Below the pieces are notes generated by a model, which ran no database searches, had not been told where the DNA came from, and saw nothing but the letters and a program-made list of their open reading frames with translations. From contig NZ_SACL01000001.1 of NCBI RefSeq assembly GCF_004005855.1, positions 248,001-312,000 of the forward strand: a stretch of 64,000 bases of DNA, read 5' to 3'. The DNA is from Rhodovarius crocodyli. Lineage in GTDB: Bacteria; Pseudomonadota; Alphaproteobacteria; Acetobacterales; Acetobacteraceae. Position 1 is the stretch's first letter. The number at the start of each line of letters is the position of its first letter. The translations under genes and the position numbers were made by a program. Of this stretch, positions 63,267 to 64,000 are shown in pieces.

Positions 63267-64000
63267 TCAGCTTTCCGCCAGCCGCCGTTCCGCCAACCTG
63301 ATCCGCCTCTCGTGATACTGCGCCAGGCTTTCCCGGTGAGCGATGCTGACAACGGTGGTGCCGGGCAGCTCCTGCTTCAATAGGCGATAGAGATGCCCCT
63401 CGCTTTCGGGGTCCAGGCTGGCCGTCGCCTCGTCCAGGAACAGCCAGTCGGGCTTCTGCAGCAACGCCCTGGCCAGGGCCACGCGCTGCTGCTCACCGCC
63501 GGACAGGCGCTGGGCCCAGGCGTCCTCCGCATCCAGCCGGTCCCGCAGGTGGCCGAGGCCCACGGCCTCCAGCACGCGCAGCAGTTCCGCCTCGTCGCAG
63601 CCCGCCTCGGCGGTGGGATAGCACAGGGCATGGCGCAGCGTGCCCAGCGGCAGATAGGCCCGCTGCGGCAGGAACATCGCCCGCGCGCCCTTCGGCAGCG
63701 CGGCGCTGCCGGTGCCGAAGGGCCAGATGCCCGCGATGGCCCGCAGCAGCGTGGACTTGCCGCTGCCCGAAGCGCCGGCCAGCAGCACATGCTCGCCGGG
63801 GTTGATGGTCAGGTCCGTGGGCTCCAGCAGCACCCGCCCGCCGGGCAGGGAGATGGAGAGGTCACGCAGCTCCAGCGCGCCGCCCTCATGCAGGCTGCGC
63901 ACGCCGGTCGCCTCGGCGGCCGCGGCTTCGTCGATGGCGCGGGAGAAGGTGGTCAGTCGTTCGACCGTCGCACCCCATTCGGTCAGGTTGGAGTAGTTGT
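63267..64000 (-). CDS. ABC exporter fusion protein, C-terminal part (SbmA/YddA-like)
   Basis: Partial: ~243 C-terminal residues are visible. The first visible residues NYSNLTEWGATVERLTTFSRAIDEA are the end of a membrane domain of the ABC_membrane_2 type. The nucleotide-binding domain follows with Walker A AGASGSGKSTLLRAIAG, Q-loop FLPQRAYLPLG, signature LSGGEQQRVALARAL and Walker B PDWLFLDEATASLD. It resembles YddA/SbmA-related or vitamin B12/peptide exporters; the transported molecule is unknown. The remaining part lies outside the window. Confidence 0.88.
   Translation of the reverse strand, partial: NYSNLTEWGATVERLTTFSRAIDEAAAAEATGVRSLHEGGALELRDLSISLPGGRVLLEPTDLTINPGEHVLLAGASGSGKSTLLRAIAGIWPFGTGSAALPKGARAMFLPQRAYLPLGTLRHALCYPTAEAGCDEAELLRVLEAVGLGHLRDRLDAEDAWAQRLSGGEQQRVALARALLQKPDWLFLDEATASLDPESEGHLYRLLKQELPGTTVVSIAHRESLAQYHERRIRLAERRLAES

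Overview
The window is a GC-rich, densely packed stretch of bacterial chromosome. It fits an alphaproteobacterium of the Acetobacteraceae (Roseomonas-like). The reasons are the short alphaproteobacterial HprK beside RapZ, a ManX-type EIIA, HPr and EI; the presence of MmcB; the cvpA-purF and glnK-amtB pairs; and two solitary Bug-type tricarboxylate receptors. Genus placement is inference from gene content. I see no phage, transposase, tRNA, rRNA or CRISPR array. Most of the sequence is ordinary housekeeping and accessory metabolism, with many 1-8 bp gene overlaps.

Layout. 1-3601 (minus): regulatory PTS operon hprK-rapZ-EIIA-ptsH-ptsP, cut at the window edge, with no sugar permease. 3750-8705: a Thr/Ser dehydratase-like enzyme, a VOC protein, an FMO-like flavoprotein coupled to an octopine-dehydrogenase-like protein, and a Bug receptor. 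8712-12594 (minus): ftsK, a secreted DUF4412-like protein and lolA. 12833-14516 (minus): glnK-amtB with an NtrC-type site upstream. 14707-15915: ubiH-like hydroxylase. 16141-19336 (minus): overlapping folP-glmM-thiD. 19397-21232: Bug receptor and an MBL-fold hydrolase. 21410-28499 (minus): DUF2076 protein, thioesterase, orphan ZnuA-like receptor, gpsA, rlmJ, SDR, purF, cvpA. 28628-30777: lytic transglycosylase and orphan TRAP receptor around a strong terminator. 30857-35740 (minus): cellulose-synthase-like exopolysaccharide locus. 35953-40771 (plus): Trm112-like, DUF971, ahcY, DUF4149-like, OmpA-like lipoprotein, recQ. 41110-43379: secreted MBL protein, and MarR divergent from a hydratase-like gene. 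43380-47244 (minus): OmpA-like / HELGH protease / Ser-Thr kinase operon. 47432-52509: EamA exporter, M20 amidohydrolase, glpK, zincin, PCD, mmcB, secreted protein. 52548-55848 (minus): lipoprotein-like trypsin/PDZ protease, response regulator, histidine kinase. 55995-56819: TauD-family dioxygenase. 56993-62634 (plus): two small unknowns, nadE, ligAB-like dioxygenase, BKACE enzyme, PPOX protein. 62631-64000 (minus): lipoprotein and a partial ABC exporter.

The most unusual structure is not a gene. Three copies of a modular, hairpin-rich intergenic element of roughly 220-245 bp sit at 15916-16140, 26157-26381 and, inverted, 40772-41017. Each copy has its same end against a gene stop codon. They share a 36-bp block (two copies identical, one with a single change) and a run of GC hairpins around an AT-rich core. 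One stem differs in sequence between copies yet stays fully paired. Two gene sets also merit attention as possible functional units: the BcsB-like / MshEN-GT2 / polytopic membrane locus, and the OmpA-like / membrane metalloprotease / Ser-Thr kinase operon.
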